The notes under the pieces: model-generated
The model's database searches: none
The model's input: only the letters and a program-made list of their open reading frames with translations
Told to the model about the DNA's origin: nothing
Position numbers and translations under genes: made by a program
Shown: positions 13,308 to 15,126 of the stretch, one piece after another
Numbering within the stretch: position 1 is the first letter of the stretch
Layout: each line of letters opens with the position of its first letter
Source: Bacteroidales bacterium
Lineage (GTDB): Bacteria > Bacteroidota > Bacteroidia > Bacteroidales > NBLH01
Assembly: GCA_021647685.1 (NCBI GenBank)
Contig: JAKIUH010000057.1
Span: 1-15,126 of the forward strand
Direction: 5' to 3'
DNA length: 15,126 nt

Positions 13308-14276
13308 CTATTTAAGTAAAAACCACGATAATTCTTTTAAAATAGGGTCAATTTCATAATACTCAAGTATCAATAAATATTTTTCATTATTTAATTTTCC
13401 GTAGATTAAATTCAAATCATACTGTTTACTTTTAAAATTATCAAGATTTTGAGGTTTAAAGTATAAATTCAAATGGTAGCTGATATTTTCTTTATCAATT
13501 AATTCAATAGAATAAGCTTTATTATTCTTTAAAATATAATTTATTTGATTCTCTTTAAGTTTACTTTCAATTTCTTTAAAAGAAATATTTTGAAAATAGC
13601 TTAAATAACGCTGTAATAAATTTGTATCATAGTTCTCAATCATATTATCTTTATAATCAAATATCTGAAATTTACTTTTTCCAATATCAATCAGGAACGA
13701 TTGTTCAGGCTTCTGAAAATTTTTAAAGCGAATACTTTTAATTTCATTTGCCGGCTTATTTAAAATAATTTTATTACGCCAAAACAAACTGTTTACTGAA
13801 ACAATATTCCTTAAATTTTTATATAAACCAAGCGAATTAAGCAAACCAAGATGCTCATTACACAAAAGATAATTCCCCGTTTTACTGCTGTTTAAACCAC
13901 CAAGCAAATACTCATATTGCACAGAAGATTTTTTATATAAAGTAATTTTTAATGCCGAATTATCCAAAAGTCGCTTTATGCTGTCTTCTCTGATTTTTGA
14001 AACGGGAGCTACAAGATTTAAATTAGCAAAAACCTTAAAAAAACGTTTTATTAAATTACGATTTGCCGGAAAAGCATTATTAACCAACCAAACAGTATCT
14101 TTTTTTTGTAACACAACTGATTCTTCGCCCAATTCAAAATGAATTTCAGTAATTTCCTTACTATTTTTAATCGAAAAATCCGTGCTTTCCAATACTCTGT
14201 TTTGCCGGTAAGTATAATATCCCGCCAAGGAAATTAACACAATAAGTAATGCTGCTAAAATTTTTCCTGAATGCAT
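13308..14276 (-). CDS. DUF4340-like membrane-anchored protein of the gldG cluster
   Basis: A 322-residue protein with one N-terminal membrane segment (ILAALLIVLISLAGYYTY, residues ~6-23) and a large domain that should face the periplasm. The segments around FELGEESVVLQKKDTVWLVNN and the short beta/alpha repeats after it resemble DUF4340 proteins, which often accompany GldG-like ABC-transporter auxiliary proteins; this assignment is by appearance and gene order. No catalytic motif is visible. Its ATG (14274-14276) shares one base with the gldG stop (TAATG junction), implying translational coupling and a joint role in the gliding-associated ABC transporter or a related envelope process. It ends with TAG. 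The 3' half is rich in Lys, Asn, Ile and Tyr, as expected of an AT-rich genome. Confidence 0.7.
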   Translation of the reverse strand: MHSGKILAALLIVLISLAGYYTYRQNRVLESTDFSIKNSKEITEIHFELGEESVVLQKKDTVWLVNNAFPANRNLIKRFFKVFANLNLVAPVSKIREDSIKRLLDNSALKITLYKKSSVQYEYLLGGLNSSKTGNYLLCNEHLGLLNSLGLYKNLRNIVSVNSLFWRNKIILNKPANEIKSIRFKNFQKPEQSFLIDIGKSKFQIFDYKDNMIENYDTNLLQRYLSYFQNISFKEIESKLKENQINYILKNNKAYSIELIDKENISYHLNLYFKPQNLDNFKSKQYDLNLIYGKLNNEKYLLILEYYEIDPILKELSWFLLK

Positions 14277-15126
14277 TATTTAGTATATTTTTTTCGTCGC
14301 AAATAGCCGGCTATCAAACCAAAAATCAAAACAAAAGCAATGGGAACAATTAAATTCAAACTTTGCCATAAAACTCTTTGGGAAATAATTCGATTTTTAT
14401 CCAGTAAACGAAGTTTAATTTCGCGTAAACGTATTGCCATCAGCCCTTCATCATCACACAAGTAATTAACCGCATTCATAATTAATTGTTTATTTCCTTT
14501 AAATGTTTTTTTGGTATTAATATCAAAACCTAAAGGATACATTTCGCCCTTAGCCGAAATATCATTGCGGATAATCGAGCTGCCTGAAATTACAATCATT
14601 TTAGTATCTTTACTTTTTTCCAAAACTTTATGCCCTTGCGTAATATTTTGATTTAACAAACGGTTTTTGAAGTTTGATTCAAATTTCCCTTCGAGTAAAA
14701 CAGCTAAAAATAAACTGTCTGATTTAAAAGCAGCTTCATCTGGTGGCTCCATGGCACTCATTAAATTAACTTCTACAGGTGCATAATCGAATTTACTTTT
14801 AGCAGAAGAATGCAACAAAATACTTTTTTTCACTTCAGGCGATGAAGAAACCGTATCCAAGCTTGTAGGATATTCAAAACGGATTACTTCGACATATTTA
14901 TTAATTTCATTGCTATTATCGGATAAAACAACAGGATAAACAGTCCATGGATATAAACTAATGCGTGTTTGCCCATCAGGTGCTTTACGTGCCATACCAA
15001 TTTTTGCACACTGTCCGTCTTGTAACAAACCGGGATTAATACGCACACCGTATCTGAATAACTGATCTTCAAGGTTCAAATCTAAGGGCATTGCAACTGT
15101 TAAAGGCGAATAACGCAAACTGTCTT
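14276..15126 (-). CDS. gldG: Gliding motility-associated ABC transporter auxiliary protein GldG, C-terminal part
   Basis: The C-terminal ~283 residues of a GldG-type protein, about half of the usual ~560. The frame is open past the window edge; the Leu codon TTG at 15118 is internal, as the residues before it continue the family pattern (DSLRYS). Recognisable stretches are LDLNLEDQLFRYGVRINPGLLQD (motif spread over ~15042-15110), YPWTVYPV, VEVIRFEYPTSLDTV, LLHSSAKSKF, ISGSSIIRND and AVNYLCDDEGLMAIRLREIKLRLLD. It ends with a transmembrane helix (LIVPIAFVLIFGLIAGYLRRKK) and a basic cytoplasmic tail. In Flavobacterium johnsoniae GldA, GldF and GldG form an ABC transporter needed for gliding, but non-gliding Bacteroidota also carry gldFG, so motility cannot be concluded. 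The next gene overlaps it by one base. Confidence 0.88.
   Translation of the reverse strand, partial: DSLRYSPLTVAMPLDLNLEDQLFRYGVRINPGLLQDGQCAKIGMARKAPDGQTRISLYPWTVYPVVLSDNSNEINKYVEVIRFEYPTSLDTVSSSPEVKKSILLHSSAKSKFDYAPVEVNLMSAMEPPDEAAFKSDSLFLAVLLEGKFESNFKNRLLNQNITQGHKVLEKSKDTKMIVISGSSIIRNDISAKGEMYPLGFDINTKKTFKGNKQLIMNAVNYLCDDEGLMAIRLREIKLRLLDKNRIISQRVLWQSLNLIVPIAFVLIFGLIAGYLRRKKYTK

Overview
The window looks like chromosomal DNA from a member of the Bacteroidota, probably Bacteroidales or a close relative. The sequence is AT-rich. It carries gldG beside dnaN, a NagB/PIG-L fusion protein typical of that phylum, a PorE-like beta-propeller protein and a TonB-dependent receptor. Several starts lack Shine-Dalgarno sequences, and Bacteroidota-type -7 boxes (TAnnTTTG) lie at sensible distances from three genes. 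No rRNA, tRNA, CRISPR array, integrase or insertion sequence was seen.

Left part, + strand (1-3689): two tandem ROK-family sugar kinases, the first cut by the window edge, are followed by a 643-residue fusion of a glucosamine-6-phosphate deaminase-like domain and a PIG-L deacetylase-like domain. Together they suggest an amino-sugar route of kinase, deacetylase and deaminase. The spacer before the fusion gene is a strict 8-bp tandem array of ten degenerate units.

Middle, + strand (3690-8407): a B12-binding-type radical SAM protein has an unusual CX4CX2C cluster motif. It is followed by a TonB-dependent receptor whose frame is broken by an in-frame TAA at 8081-8083. The missing C-terminal barrel, including the terminal Phe, is still intact in the same frame up to 8407.

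Right part, - strand (read from 15126 down to 8416): gldG (3' part), a membrane-anchored DUF4340-like protein overlapping gldG by one base, dnaN with a good intrinsic terminator, a TPR/PD40/CRD protein that resembles PorE but lacks the OmpA-like domain, a DEDDh exonuclease with an ExoX-like C-terminal module, and an FAHD1-type fumarylacetoacetate hydrolase family enzyme. The last two are 3 bp apart and probably co-transcribed. The FAH gene converges on the receptor remnant with only 8 bp between stop codons.

Most of the window is ordinary core genome. The points most worth checking are the interrupted receptor, the 8-bp repeat array that recurs in a second intergenic region, the altered catalytic residue in the NagB-like fusion, and the radical SAM cysteine spacing.
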